Below, in pieces: positions 28,814 through 37,686 of a DNA stretch of 44,009 nt. This DNA comes from a virus. The notes below the pieces were generated by a model, which saw nothing but the letters and a program-made list of their open reading frames with translations, was not told where the DNA came from and ran no database searches. Location of the stretch: the IMG/VR virus record IMGVR_UViG_3300020213_000003, positions 1 through 44,009 of that record; one strand, given 5' to 3'. Both the position numbers and the translations under genes were made by a program. Positions within the stretch are counted from its first letter, which is position 1, and each line of letters begins with the position of its first letter.

Positions 28814-30300
28814 CAGGAGATCGTCGAGCCACGGAAGGGGCGGGATGAGTTGTAGGAATTGGCGCCAAGCTCACGCGACACCGGGGTCTTGTCGGCGGCG
28901 AACGCGCTATCGAGGGCCGAGACGTAGGCTTCCTTCGTCTTTTCGGACGAGCCAGCCACCGACTCGCCGCGTAGGCTCACCTGGTAATCAATAGCCCGGC
29001 GCAGCAGTACCTCGTGCATGCTGTCCCAGTCCGCAATGTCAGTGCCCGTGACCAGCTTGGCCGGACGACGGTAGTACAGGACGTTGACCGTGATCGCCTC
29101 GGTTGGCCACGGCCAGAACCAGATTTGATCGTTGGCAATCGCCCAGCCACGCGCACGGGTCTGGCCCATCTGGATGCCTGCCCGCAGGACTTGCAGGAAG
29201 GCGTTCGACATAGGCGTATCGCCCCACACCCATGAGCGGTCGAACAGGATTTGATCGATGCGCTGAAGGTCAGACGGCAGGGTGTAGGCGTGCTGCGCTA
29301 ACGAGAAGGTCGCCGCTGCGGCAGTCGCCTGGTTCCAGGCCGTGGCCAGGGTCAACTGCGTATTGGAGTCCCTGGTGGAAATCCGATAGCTCTGGCCATT
29401 GACGTACAGGGCAGCCAGCGCGGCCCAGCTCGGGAACGTCCCACCCGTCAGCGTGACCGTGGCACTAGCGTTGGTGACGGCCACCGTGCCCGTCGCGTAG
29501 GCCGCGTTCAGCTTCACTTCGCCCAGCGTGTGGTACTTTGGCCACCGCTTATCAAGCGAGATCATCTCCAGCGCGTCGTCCACCGACTCACGCTTTTCCT
29601 GGTCGGCCTTGGTGCCGTTCCGATCGCGCATCATGCGACCAGCGTAGGCCCACAGGTTGCTCGCCAGGAAGCCGCTGGTGGAGCTAACGGCGGTCAGGGT
29701 CAGGTCGGCAGCGGGACCAGTGGCGATACTCGCTGACACGGTAATTGAGCCGGTAGCGATGGTGAAGCCAGACCGCGATGCGCTGATGGTGTAGGTGCCG
29801 TCAGCCGGGAAGTAGATCGGTCCCCACAGGCCGGACGCATCTGAAGTGGTCTGCGCTAAGATGACGCTGGACGAATTGAGGATACGGACGGTAGCGCCAG
29901 CAAGGGCCGCTGCGCCGTCGAAGATACGCCCATTGGAGGCGGTCGCTGTAAACACGGCCGAGCCCCACGTACCGGCGCCAGTCCCGTCCGACGTAATGCG
30001 GAACGTCGAGGTCCAGTAGTCGTCAGGGGCCGAGGCACGAAAAATGACCAGGTCATAGGACCCAGTGGAAGCAGGGAATCCCGTCGAGCCAGAGGCCGTG
30101 ACGGAATAGAGTCCAGGGTTATTAGCCGCGCTGACTTCAGCGATGGTAATGCCAGTCGTTGACTGGTTGCCAACCCCGTCCTTTGATAGACGAATCGTAA
30201 ATGACGCCTGCGTAAGGCCCGTCACGTTGGCGCCGGCACTCCGATACGTAAACGCATCGTTGATCGTCTGAGCGACTTTAAAGTATTCAGACGCAGCCAT
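28813..30300 (-). CDS. Head-tail adaptor fused to beta-sandwich domains
   Basis: 495 residues from ATG 30300 (AAGGGAGCAC upstream). A start at 30369 gives a 23-residue extension without a ribosome-binding site. Residues 1-110 look like BppU-like or tail-baseplate beta domains (TQASFTIRLSKDG, YDLVIFRAS). Residues 130-220 contain a carboxypeptidase-regulatory-like Ig fold (SDASGLWGPIYFPADGTYTISASRSGF). The C-terminal half (DALEMISLDKRWP, LPSDLQRIDQILF, WFWPWPTEAITVNVLYYRRP) resembles an adaptor protein. The fusion is unusual. Confidence 0.6.
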   Translation of the reverse strand: MAASEYFKVAQTINDAFTYRSAGANVTGLTQASFTIRLSKDGVGNQSTTGITIAEVSAANNPGLYSVTASGSTGFPASTGSYDLVIFRASAPDDYWTSTFRITSDGTGAGTWGSAVFTATASNGRIFDGAAALAGATVRILNSSSVILAQTTSDASGLWGPIYFPADGTYTISASRSGFTIATGSITVSASIATGPAADLTLTAVSSTSGFLASNLWAYAGRMMRDRNGTKADQEKRESVDDALEMISLDKRWPKYHTLGEVKLNAAYATGTVAVTNASATVTLTGGTFPSWAALAALYVNGQSYRISTRDSNTQLTLATAWNQATAAAATFSLAQHAYTLPSDLQRIDQILFDRSWVWGDTPMSNAFLQVLRAGIQMGQTRARGWAIANDQIWFWPWPTEAITVNVLYYRRPAKLVTGTDIADWDSMHEVLLRRAIDYQVSLRGESVAGSSEKTKEAYVSALDSAFAADKTPVSRELGANSYNSSRPFRGSTIS

Positions 30301-30391
30301 GTGCTCCCTTAAAAAACAAGCAACCCTCTTCCCCGTCAGGGTGGTGGGGTCGCTCACCCACACCAGCAACCAGCACTATGTGCGGTGCAAA
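30301..30391. other. Intergenic gap between decoration-like and adaptor genes
   Basis: 91 bases. TGGG and CCCA arms around 30344-30360 may form a weak hairpin. No T-tract and no promoter-like sequence is convincing. It holds the ribosome-binding site of the adaptor gene. Confidence 0.35.
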
Positions 30392-30871
30392 TTACTCCAG
30401 ATCGAGATCCAGAACGCCGGTCGTGGCCGAGCCAATGGCGGTCGGAGCGCGGGCAATCACGGTGTCGTACGTCACGGTGGTGTCATCAACCGCACCGGCA
30501 GTCGAGTGCGTGGCGAGGCCAACACCAACAGCAACGGCGCCAGCGGTCGTGCCAGTCACGCGACCAGCGCGGGCAACCCAGGCGTAGGTGCTCAGCGCCC
30601 AGGTGGTCACGCCGCTCGGAAGCTGGGGGATGCCAGCGACAGTCCCGCGAATCGCGGCGGCACCAGTAACCGCGTCAACCACATATGTGGCAGCCGAGTC
30701 GGTCTTGAACTTACAGAAGTTGTTCGCCGCCAGCGTGATCGCCGCAGTGTCCGACACCATCAGCCGGTAAGTAACGCCGTTGGAAACAATGAGAGTGCCG
30801 ACCGATCTGGCGAACACCGCGTTAGTGGAGGTCTGCCCGATGGGCAAAGCCTGGATGACATCATAAGCCAT
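30392..30871 (-). CDS. Capsid decoration-like protein
   Basis: 159 residues from ATG 30871, which has TTAAGGAATC at proper spacing. A longer frame from 30946 would run through the terminator-like hairpin and is rejected. Beta-rich, alanine/threonine-rich, no charged core. It lies directly after the major capsid gene, where head-decoration proteins are usually encoded. No family confirmed. Confidence 0.55.
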   Translation of the reverse strand: MAYDVIQALPIGQTSTNAVFARSVGTLIVSNGVTYRLMVSDTAAITLAANNFCKFKTDSAATYVVDAVTGAAAIRGTVAGIPQLPSGVTTWALSTYAWVARAGRVTGTTAGAVAVGVGLATHSTAGAVDDTTVTYDTVIARAPTAIGSATTGVLDLDLE

Positions 30872-30895
30872 GAAAGATTCCTTAAGGTTTGATTG

Positions 30896-30937
30896 AGTAA
30901 AAAGAGAGACGATACCCGGCCCGTAGGCGACCGGGGT
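30896..30937 (-). terminator. Terminator-like hairpin after the capsid gene
   Basis: Read leftward, CCCGG and CCGGG arms (30914-30935) with inner pairing are followed by CTCTCTTTTTAC, a T-rich tail. It lies 14 bases past the capsid stop. A partial terminator here would raise capsid mRNA over downstream tail genes. Confidence 0.6.
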
Positions 30938-30949
30938 GCATTCCATTTA

Positions 30950-32155
30950 TTAGGCGAAGGTGTAGCCGACGCCCTGGTAGCGGGGCTCACACACAAGCTG
31001 ACCGATGAACTGGACGGCGGTCAGATGACCACCCTGTTCAATCGAGTGCTGCTGAGTGACCTTGAACATCTCGCCCGCGCTGCCCGTCGCACCATCGCCG
31101 CCAGCATGGCCAGCCGAGACGACAGGAACGGTCTTGAAGTACATCTTGTTGCTATTGAGCAAGTAGATGACGTTAGCAGTGCAATCCTCATCCCACGAGA
31201 CAGTGATGTTCTCATAGGGGATGAACCGACGAGGGAACATGCCGGCATTCGGGCTCTTGATCGAGTCGTCGATGATGATGCGCTGGCGCGAAGCAAGGAG
31301 CTGCTTCAGTCCAAGGTACATAACACTGGTGGTGACGCCGCAGTCGGGCATCTCATCAGAGTCATTCGCACGGCTGAGACGCTGGTTCATGTAGTCCAGG
31401 AAGTTCAGACCGTTCACGTTCCACAGTGAGCTAGCGCCGGCAGTGTCGAAGGTGGTGGACGACCAGTTGCCAATCACCGGGCTATACGCTTCAGTGATCG
31501 CGTTATCCACACCAGCAAGTCCGCCCGGAAGGGTGGTCTGACCGAAGTAGGTGGTGTTAGGCAGGGCTTCACGGTCAGCGTCAGCAATGGTGGTGCCGGT
31601 CGTGCCGGTGAGCGGGCTGTAACCGGTCGTCGAAGAGCCGTGACCGAACAGAGTCGGCAGGCCGTTAATCGGCTCGTCCGCACCGTTGGCAATCGTCGAG
31701 GCGGCAATGCCGAGGGCAGTGTTCGCGCCGCGATTACGAGTGAAGATACGGTTGCTGATCACCTTTTTGAAGTCCTTGCCCATGCGCTCAAGACGGCCTT
31801 CCGCCAGCTTGACCTTGGCCGACTCGCCGGTGTTCAGCGCCAGATCGCGATCCGACAGAACATCAGTCATGTCCATGAAGCCCCAAGGCGCACGGGCAGT
31901 GATGTAGTGCTGGCGACGGGCGAAGTTACGGGCCGCGAGGTCCGCACGCTCCGAAGCCTGGAACTCACCGACGAGGATCTTCTTCTCGAAGAAGGCGCCT
32001 TCGCCGTCGTTCTGGATGTTGCCGTTCTGCTCCATCTTTTCGAGGAGGAAGCGAACCTTTTTGGTCGCATCCCACGCACCGCGCATGAATTGCTGGGTCG
32101 TGGACTCATCCACCAAAGGCGAGAAATTAGAGGCGGGAGTAAGGCCGGTAGGCAT
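30950..32155 (-). CDS. Major capsid protein
   Basis: 401 residues. FARRQHYITARAPWGFMDMTDVLSDRDL, KVISNRIFTRNRG and VIYLLNSNKMYFKTVPVV match the layout of podovirus major capsid proteins with the HK97 fold. Position after the scaffold gene and before the decoration-like gene supports it. AAGGATTCTTT ribosome-binding site. Expected to form the icosahedral shell. Confidence 0.8.
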   Translation of the reverse strand: MPTGLTPASNFSPLVDESTTQQFMRGAWDATKKVRFLLEKMEQNGNIQNDGEGAFFEKKILVGEFQASERADLAARNFARRQHYITARAPWGFMDMTDVLSDRDLALNTGESAKVKLAEGRLERMGKDFKKVISNRIFTRNRGANTALGIAASTIANGADEPINGLPTLFGHGSSTTGYSPLTGTTGTTIADADREALPNTTYFGQTTLPGGLAGVDNAITEAYSPVIGNWSSTTFDTAGASSLWNVNGLNFLDYMNQRLSRANDSDEMPDCGVTTSVMYLGLKQLLASRQRIIIDDSIKSPNAGMFPRRFIPYENITVSWDEDCTANVIYLLNSNKMYFKTVPVVSAGHAGGDGATGSAGEMFKVTQQHSIEQGGHLTAVQFIGQLVCEPRYQGVGYTFA

Positions 32156-32164
32156 AAAGAATCC

Positions 32165-33208
32165 TTAGTGTGCTTGACGTTCGTTGTGTGATTTAATAAA
32201 CTGGATGAGTGCCATTCCCTTGAGTCCCTTGGCCGTACCGATCGAGAGCGCATCGGTTGCCACTGGCTGTGAAACCTGATCACGGCTGACCCGTGAACGT
32301 TTCTGAAGGGCTGCCTGCTGCGCCTGGGCCGTCGCCTGGACCTCTGTCGCCTTACCGATGTTTGCCCGCAGTCCTTTATTCTCGGCCTCTAGCTGGATCA
32401 GCTTAAGGGCGCCATCACGCCCGAATTGGGGCATGAGTTCCAGGAAGCGTTCGCGGTTGGCCTCCATCAGTTTCCCATTTTCAGAGAGGTACTGCTGGGC
32501 CTGCGCTCGTGCGTTCTGGTATTGCTCGAACTGGGCGAATCGCGCATCCAGGGCGCTGTCCAACATTGACGCCATATTCTGCTCGATGTACCCCTTGGGG
32601 TCACGGGCAATATCTTGGCGAACCTGTTGGTCGTTCTGCACCCACTGATTGTGAAGTTGAATATCGTCGTTTGAGATCCCGATCGACTGCGCGATACGGG
32701 TCTTAACGTCGTCATGCGATTCCTGCGGAAGCCCCTGCGTCGCGCCTTGCACGGCTGCGCTGTAGTGCTTCACCCGCTCCAATCGGCTCATGGCCGTCTG
32801 GTGGTCGGGATGCTTTGGATGCCACTGCTGGAGCTTCTGCACATCAGCTTCACGCTGGCGCTGCTCTAGAGTTGCGCGGATTTCCTCGGGCGAGGGGAGG
32901 CCTTGATAGGCTTCCACGCGCTTGCGAGCTTCGCCCAGTTCTTGGGCTTGCCGGCCATACAGAGAGCGGAGGTTGAGGAGTTGTTTAATTTCCTCGGGCT
33001 TCAACTGCGGAAGCGCCTCGCCTGTAGCTGGCAGAGAATTAGTCTGCGGTTTATCGGTTGGCAAAGATCCGGGGTTGGCATCCGCACTGAGAGTGTCAGC
33101 CGAAGCTGATTCCTGTGCTGGCGCTGCCGTTTCAGCCGGTTCGCTGATGACTGCCGGGGCAGAGTCAACGGTATCCGATGAAGCGGGCGAGTCGGTACTA
33201 TCGGGCAT
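32165..33208 (-). CDS. Scaffolding protein
   Basis: 347 residues. N-terminal 60 residues are disordered (Ser/Ala/Pro/Thr/Asp-rich), followed by long charged helices with coiled-coil character (LNLRSLYGRQAQELGEARKRVEAY; LEAENKGLRANIGKATEVQ) and a basic C-terminus with GLKGMALIQFIKSHNERQ. This is typical of procapsid scaffolds. It has an operator-type promoter and AAGGAAACACAGGAATACA leader. Translated immediately upstream of the capsid gene. Confidence 0.8.
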   Translation of the reverse strand: MPDSTDSPASSDTVDSAPAVISEPAETAAPAQESASADTLSADANPGSLPTDKPQTNSLPATGEALPQLKPEEIKQLLNLRSLYGRQAQELGEARKRVEAYQGLPSPEEIRATLEQRQREADVQKLQQWHPKHPDHQTAMSRLERVKHYSAAVQGATQGLPQESHDDVKTRIAQSIGISNDDIQLHNQWVQNDQQVRQDIARDPKGYIEQNMASMLDSALDARFAQFEQYQNARAQAQQYLSENGKLMEANRERFLELMPQFGRDGALKLIQLEAENKGLRANIGKATEVQATAQAQQAALQKRSRVSRDQVSQPVATDALSIGTAKGLKGMALIQFIKSHNERQAH

Positions 33209-33240
33209 TGTATTCCTGTGTTTCCTTAAAGCTAGCGTCT

Positions 33241-33263
33241 GTATACATATGTGTGATTATGGG
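33241..33263 (-). promoter_or_regulatory. Operator-type promoter of the scaffold/capsid operon
   Basis: The palindrome GTATACATATGTGTGA (33241-33256) differs from the site at 33829-33844 at a single base. Read leftward TATACA (33246-33241) lies 17 bases after a TTAGTC-like -35. The transcript has a proper leader with AAGGA before ATG 33208. Confidence 0.5.
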
Positions 33264-33264
33264 A

Positions 33265-33510
33265 CTAAGCGTTGGCGTACTTTCCAGAGAGGGTGATGTC
33301 CCATAGGGCGCCGATCCGGTTCCTGGCCGCCTCGGTCCTCCGGGTGCATTCCATCACTGAAATACGGCCACGGGCCAGGGTCACGAGGGCTCGCCTCCGC
33401 TTGCGGTCATATGCGCGGACCAAACGCCATACCCCGCCCCATGCTGGTCCCTTGGGGATACGGCACCGATGCCCATCGCCAGTGATCCAGATAACTGGGA
33501 TGCGACTCAC
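33265..33510 (-). CDS. Small basic protein, unknown
   Basis: 81 residues from GTG in a GTGA overlap. Very arginine-rich (RAYDRKRRRALVTLARGRI, CTRRTEAARNRIG). Possibly DNA- or RNA-binding. It is sandwiched between portal and scaffold genes. No family recognised. Confidence 0.6.
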   Translation of the reverse strand: MSRIPVIWITGDGHRCRIPKGPAWGGVWRLVRAYDRKRRRALVTLARGRISVMECTRRTEAARNRIGALWDITLSGKYANA

Positions 33511-33815
33511 GCCTTCTCCACGTTCATGCCGCGCCGCTTGGCAGCAGCCGACGCATCATTGACGTGCTCAAAGACCGCGCGCTTATCGCCACGGAACTTG
33601 GCCAACTGGGGCATGTAGCGACCACGCTTGCCAGTGATCTGGCACCGCTCGCCGGTAAAGTCGCCAAGGTCAGGCTTAACGGTCGGGCACTCGCCCTTCT
33701 CGTAGTTGGGCGGCTTCACGTGCCAGTCGCCGTGGAACACCTTGTGGGTCACTTCCCGGTCATCCAGGTAGTAGGTAACAACGCCGCCTGGGGTCCGAAT
33801 CTCGCGCTTGGCCAT
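33507..33815 (-). CDS. Small hypothetical protein with leaderless start
   Basis: 102 residues. MAKREIRTPGGVVTYYLDDREVTHKVF, then a Lys/Glu/Pro-rich middle. The start lies 12 bases after a TATAAC -10, and no Shine-Dalgarno sequence precedes it. Forms an overlapping pair with the gene downstream. Function unknown. Confidence 0.6.
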   Translation of the reverse strand: MAKREIRTPGGVVTYYLDDREVTHKVFHGDWHVKPPNYEKGECPTVKPDLGDFTGERCQITGKRGRYMPQLAKFRGDKRAVFEHVNDASAAAKRRGMNVEKA

Positions 33816-33827
33816 ATGTTAACGAGT

Positions 33828-33844
33828 GTTATACATATGTGTGA
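33828..33844 (-). promoter_or_regulatory. Operator-type promoter downstream of the portal gene
   Basis: The palindrome TTATACATATGTGTGA (33829-33844) lies against the portal stop, and its TATAAC is the -10 for the 33815 gene. A TTGCAT 13-15 bases further upstream is a loose -35. Predicted leader is about 5 bases. Confidence 0.5.
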
Positions 33845-35755
33845 TTATGCAAGCGTCGGATCGCCAGGAGGGGGAGCACCGGGAGGCCCCATAGGCATCA
33901 TGGCCATCTGCTCAAAGTGCTGCGCCAAGCCGGTCAGGCGATTGGCAGCCTCAGTCAGTCCAAGCAGCTTGTTGTACGCCGCGAGCTGGTGATAGCCCTC
34001 AGCCTTTTCGATCGGATCCATGCTCTGAAGCATGACTGTGCCGTTCTGGTTCCACAGTTCCTTCATGGCATCGATCTGCTGATCCAGGTCATGACGGCGG
34101 GCGCTGGACACCTCGATGTCGCAGTCCGATTCCTCGGCCAGATCGTCGATGGTGTAGGCGAAGGGGGCCACTTGGATGGCGCGCTCCATGGCAGCATTGA
34201 CATCCATGCCGTTTTGCAGGTAGAGCATCATCAGGCCCTCGGGGGTCGTGGCCCCGTCAGGAACCAGCGTGCCCCACTCCATCGCCGCCTGGTCGCCCAT
34301 CAGCGGTTGGATCGTCTCCGGGGTCAGCAGGAAGCCGGCCGCAAAGGTTTCCTTGCGCGCGATGTCACTATGGAAGCGGGCCACCTGATCGCGCAGGTCT
34401 TCGATGCGGTTGCGGCTATTGCGATCCTTGATCGACGCATCCTGTGCGGTGCGGGACTGAGTCTGCCCCTCGCCCGAGTAGAGGATGGCGTACAGGCCAG
34501 TCGCCTTTTCAAACAGGGTTTCAAAGAAGCTGAATGCCTGGATGGCAGCGGCGATGTAATCGTTCTTCCAGTCGAACTGCTGAAGGTAATCCCCAATCTT
34601 CGCCGTATCGCCCTGGATATCCAACTCCATGGCGTTGATGTCAGGGCCTTCCAGGATCTTGAACTTGTCATCGTCCGACAGGCCGTTGCGGTTCTGCTTC
34701 ACCACCGCCATCAGGGTGCGGAACGAGAACTTGATGCGGCCCATCATGACCGTGGCTAGGTAGTTCATGGCGCGCTGATAGCCCAGGCCAGATTCCAGCG
34801 GAGATACCGGCCAGATCGACTCAGGGTTCGGATAGAAGTCCAAGACGCTACACGGCCAAGAATCCATCTTGGGGTGGAAGAACGGAATCTCCCAGTCCAT
34901 GTCAGCGATGACTCGGCCATCGTCAGTGATCAGGTACTTGCGCGGCGATTCCTCAAGCTCAAGCGCAGCTTCCGCCATGGTCTTGTCGTCAGTCGGCAGG
35001 CCAGTGCCCTTGGCCATCGCGCGCAGCCAGTCCAAGCCGCCCTGATCATTGTGAATGCCGACGCGGGTGTAAATCTCGTAGTAGTGGATACAGTCCGCGT
35101 TCGTGTCGCGCTGCTCCCAGTCGTACTTGGCCTCAGCGTCAGATGCCCGCTTGGACGTACTGCGCGCTTCACGCACAATCTCGGCCGCGCCAGGGATGCC
35201 CTTCACTTCGTCCATCACTTCAAACTTGGGACGATACCGTTCCCGCCCGATCCATGCGACCTGATCCCACGTCTTGGCATTTGGATCAACGAGTAGATTC
35301 CGCACGCTGTCCCACTCAGTGCAGACCAAACCCTTGCGCGGGTGCATGCCAGTCCACGCCACGCCACGGCCATAGATCACTGCGTCGGTGCCGACCTGGC
35401 GGGAATGGGTCGAAAGGTCAGTCTTCTTGACCGTGTAATTGACATAGGCGCTGCGACGCTCAGAGCGAGCCATTGACTCGGGGGTAGACCACGCACGCGG
35501 AGCCGCAAGCCGATTCGGATTCGGCGGCATCAGCATCGGGACCATGATCTGAATCGCTTCCGTCGTCTTGGCGACCTTCGCCTTGAACGACGCATTCGAC
35601 ATGTTCTGGTACTCGAAATTGTAGTCGGTCGAATAGCCGTAACGCCAGACTTCCTTGCCGGACTCGTCAAAGCGTTTCTTCGCCCGCTTGGCAGCCTTCA
35701 CCCGCTTCAGCAGGATCTTGCCAGCCAGGTCGTTGGCCTCCTTGGATCCGGTCAC
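33845..35755 (-). CDS. Portal protein
   Basis: 636 residues. ANDLAGKILLKRVKAAKRAKKRFDESGKEVW, then VGTDAVIYGRGVAWTG, WDSVRNLLVDPNAKTWDQVAWIGRERY, and an acidic/amphipathic helical middle, matching podovirus portal proteins (the LVDPNAKTWDQ segment is typical). The C-terminus is Met/Pro/Gly-rich (MMPMGPPGAPPPGD). The portal forms the dodecameric DNA gate at the capsid vertex. Size and neighbours (terminase upstream, scaffold downstream) agree. Confidence 0.85.
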   Translation of the reverse strand: MTGSKEANDLAGKILLKRVKAAKRAKKRFDESGKEVWRYGYSTDYNFEYQNMSNASFKAKVAKTTEAIQIMVPMLMPPNPNRLAAPRAWSTPESMARSERRSAYVNYTVKKTDLSTHSRQVGTDAVIYGRGVAWTGMHPRKGLVCTEWDSVRNLLVDPNAKTWDQVAWIGRERYRPKFEVMDEVKGIPGAAEIVREARSTSKRASDAEAKYDWEQRDTNADCIHYYEIYTRVGIHNDQGGLDWLRAMAKGTGLPTDDKTMAEAALELEESPRKYLITDDGRVIADMDWEIPFFHPKMDSWPCSVLDFYPNPESIWPVSPLESGLGYQRAMNYLATVMMGRIKFSFRTLMAVVKQNRNGLSDDDKFKILEGPDINAMELDIQGDTAKIGDYLQQFDWKNDYIAAAIQAFSFFETLFEKATGLYAILYSGEGQTQSRTAQDASIKDRNSRNRIEDLRDQVARFHSDIARKETFAAGFLLTPETIQPLMGDQAAMEWGTLVPDGATTPEGLMMLYLQNGMDVNAAMERAIQVAPFAYTIDDLAEESDCDIEVSSARRHDLDQQIDAMKELWNQNGTVMLQSMDPIEKAEGYHQLAAYNKLLGLTEAANRLTGLAQHFEQMAMMPMGPPGAPPPGDPTLA

Positions 35756-36103
35756 TTAGGCCGGTCCAGTCAGATAGAAGACCACGACGGCGGTAAACGA
35801 TCCGCCAGCGGCAGCCTTGAGGAAGGTAAAGCGATGGTCAGCCATAGCCGGCTCGTAGTAGTCGGCACCGGCAAGAACGAACTGCCGGAGAGACCCGGCT
35901 GAGTCGCCGGCAATCATCGCCGCACGGCTGGCACCGGCCGTGTCAAGGCCGAGCACCTTCACGCCGATGACGCGGTCAAGCACCGCAGCGGCTAGGCCCG
36001 ACAGGGAGGCAAGCGTATCTGCCGCTGATGCGTTGGCTGGGATGGTCAGGGAAACGCGCAGGACAACGGTCGCTGAGACGGCTTGCTCACGGTTCAGGGT
36101 CAT
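35756..36103 (-). CDS. Small structural-region protein
   Basis: 115 residues, alanine-rich, with beta-strand pattern (AVSATVVLRVSLTIPANASAADTLASLSGLAAAVLDRV). Lies directly upstream of the portal gene with no gap. Possibly head-associated. No family recognised. Confidence 0.55.
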   Translation of the reverse strand: MTLNREQAVSATVVLRVSLTIPANASAADTLASLSGLAAAVLDRVIGVKVLGLDTAGASRAAMIAGDSAGSLRQFVLAGADYYEPAMADHRFTFLKAAAGGSFTAVVVFYLTGPA

Positions 36104-36104
36104 A

Positions 36105-36350
36105 TTAGAGTTCTTTCTGTGTGATGGCGACGGCCCCGCCCAGGTCGGCCGTCAGCTTGGCGCGAAGGTCTGAGTTGAACTTTGCCAGCGTGCGCGCGTC
36201 GCCTTCGGGCTGCGAGAGTACGGGAACGGCGTCGCCGTCCTCGTAACAGATCCACTCGCCAACGATGCCGTCGAAGATGCGGGCCACGCACTCGGGGAAC
36301 TCGCCGGCAATAGCGCCGGTGGTGTCGATGGATTTAATGCGGCGTATCAT
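36105..36350 (-). CDS. Small hypothetical protein
   Basis: 81 residues, ends LTADLGGAVAITQKEL. Mixed alpha/beta pattern. ATGA overlap with the upstream gene. No family recognised. Confidence 0.55.
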   Translation of the reverse strand: MIRRIKSIDTTGAIAGEFPECVARIFDGIVGEWICYEDGDAVPVLSQPEGDARTLAKFNSDLRAKLTADLGGAVAITQKEL

Positions 36351-36814
36351 GGGTTTCGGATCCAGGCGGAGAAGCCCTCAAGGGTCATGGTGTTTGCGAT
36401 GTTCGATAGCTGAGCCGTCAGTAGAATTGTAACGTCAGCGTCTAAGTTTGCCGTGGTGATAATCACACCGCCGCCAGCTGTTCCGAATCCAACATCGAAA
36501 CCAGCAGGCGGATGTACCTGGGAAGTCCTGGTCCTGGCCCGCGAGATATTCAGGCGCGAGGATGTGATGGCCGTACTGGTCAGCGAGGCAATATCTACGC
36601 CGCCGAACTTGAGCCGTCGCGTTACGCTGGCAGCCGCCGCGCTGGTTGTCCATAAATCCGCGATCATTAACTGGCCATTGTTCGCCAGCGCACCGGCCGG
36701 TAGCGTGATGGTCGCGAGCGTGGTTTCGACCAGCGTGCCGGTGACGCTGGCGGCGACGTTGCTGCCGGCGAGAAGGCGGTTCGGTGCCGGTTGCGGCGTC
36801 CAGATTCCGAGCAT
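36347..36814 (-). CDS. Beta-rich protein, possibly fibre-associated
   Basis: 155 residues. Begins MLGIWTPQPAPNRLLAGSN and is dominated by Ser/Thr/Ala strands (SVTGTLVETTLATITLPAGAL), a pattern seen in short fibre or head-fibre proteins. It lies in the module with the fibre-like 38945 gene. Function inferred weakly. Confidence 0.5.
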   Translation of the reverse strand: MLGIWTPQPAPNRLLAGSNVAASVTGTLVETTLATITLPAGALANNGQLMIADLWTTSAAAASVTRRLKFGGVDIASLTSTAITSSRLNISRARTRTSQVHPPAGFDVGFGTAGGGVIITTANLDADVTILLTAQLSNIANTMTLEGFSAWIRNP

Positions 36815-36817
36815 TAA

Positions 36818-37258
36818 TTAAATCTTTCCACGATGTTTGGCGATAGTTGAGAAAGTCTTATTAGCAGCCTGACGCTTAGCCGCCTTGGCCTTCACCTGAA
36901 GGACATCGCTATCCGTTTCAGCGCGCTCCATGTCCTCGCCGTAAGAAGCGGCGTCCTTCACGGCAGCACCGAGGGTGCGGATGGTTTTGATAGCCCCGAC
37001 GCCAGTGGTCCCGAAAGCGAGCCCGGCAACGATCTGAAGCAGCAGCGTCCAGTTGAATGACGGTGCATGTTGATAGTCCTCGGCCTTGGGCTGCGGCAGA
37101 GTCGGATTGTGGACGGTGGACCCGTCAGCCTGCGGGACTGAGACGCCAGTTGACGCAGTCAGTAGGGGCTTGTCGTTCGACTCGTTACGGACTGGGATGG
37201 CGCAGCCGACGATGAGTAACAGGAAGAATATCAGGAGCCAGAATAGGAACTCTTTCAC
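36818..37258 (-). CDS. Lipoprotein with second membrane segment, spanin candidate
   Basis: 146 residues from GTG. An N-terminal hydrophobic stretch and lipobox-like LIVGC (FWLLIFFLLLIVGC), then a hydrophilic region, a second hydrophobic segment (TLLLQIVAGLAFGTTGVGAI), and a charged helical tail (KDAASYGEDMERAETD). If the lipobox is used it would be a lipoprotein. With the neighbouring XhlA-like gene it may form the lysis cassette, although this topology is not standard for a spanin. Confidence 0.55.
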   Translation of the reverse strand: MKEFLFWLLIFFLLLIVGCAIPVRNESNDKPLLTASTGVSVPQADGSTVHNPTLPQPKAEDYQHAPSFNWTLLLQIVAGLAFGTTGVGAIKTIRTLGAAVKDAASYGEDMERAETDSDVLQVKAKAAKRQAANKTFSTIAKHRGKI

Positions 37259-37509
37259 TTGATCACCTGGGCCAGAAGTGCGCCGATCACGGTTAGGCCA
37301 ACCACTCCGCTGATGCCCATCAGAATACGATCGTGCAATTCCAGCTTTACCTCAATGAGGGAAACGCGCTTATCGACGCTGGCAGATTGGATCAAAAGAC
37401 GATCGAGCTTTTGGTCGATACTGTCGAGGCGCTCATCAAGCTGGATGGTGCCGCGCGATTCACGGCGAATCAGGGAGGTGGTGTCGTCATGGGGGCGATC
37501 GTAGGGCAT
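37255..37509 (-). CDS. Holin-associated XhlA-like membrane protein
   Basis: 84 residues. Long coiled coil (LDERLDSIDQKLDRLLIQSASVDKRVSLIEVKLELHDR) followed by one C-terminal membrane segment (ILMGISGVVGLTVIGALLAQVI). This coiled-coil-plus-membrane anchor arrangement is that of XhlA-type proteins, which cooperate with holins in membrane lysis. The GTGA overlap with the lipoprotein gene supports co-expression. Confidence 0.55.
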   Translation of the reverse strand: MPYDRPHDDTTSLIRRESRGTIQLDERLDSIDQKLDRLLIQSASVDKRVSLIEVKLELHDRILMGISGVVGLTVIGALLAQVIK

Positions 37510-37512
37510 GGG

Positions 37513-37686
37513 CTAGACCTTCACTGGTTCAACTTGGTACGTCGCCATCCACTGCTTGACGGCAACTACGTCGGCGGCGATTTCAGCTACGGCCTCTTCG
37601 CTCTGGCTACGGTCAGCGGCGACTTGGGCGAGGCCCATGCGGATGAGGGCGAGAGCGTTATTGAGCTGCTTGGGGGTGGGGGTCAT
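37513..37686 (-). CDS. 57-residue small protein upstream of the holin-like gene
   Basis: 57 codons from ATG 37686, with TAAGGGATCGC overlapping the fibre gene stop. Helical, alanine/valine-rich (LIRMGLAQVAADRSQSEEAVAEIAAD). The exact fit between two genes and the ribosome-binding site make it a good candidate. No family recognised. Confidence 0.55.
   Translation of the reverse strand: MTPTPKQLNNALALIRMGLAQVAADRSQSEEAVAEIAADVVAVKQWMATYQVEPVKV

Noticed and set aside
33917-34759. Rightward frame (280 codons) opposite the portal gene
   Set aside because: Shadow of the portal gene. No promoter or start signal.
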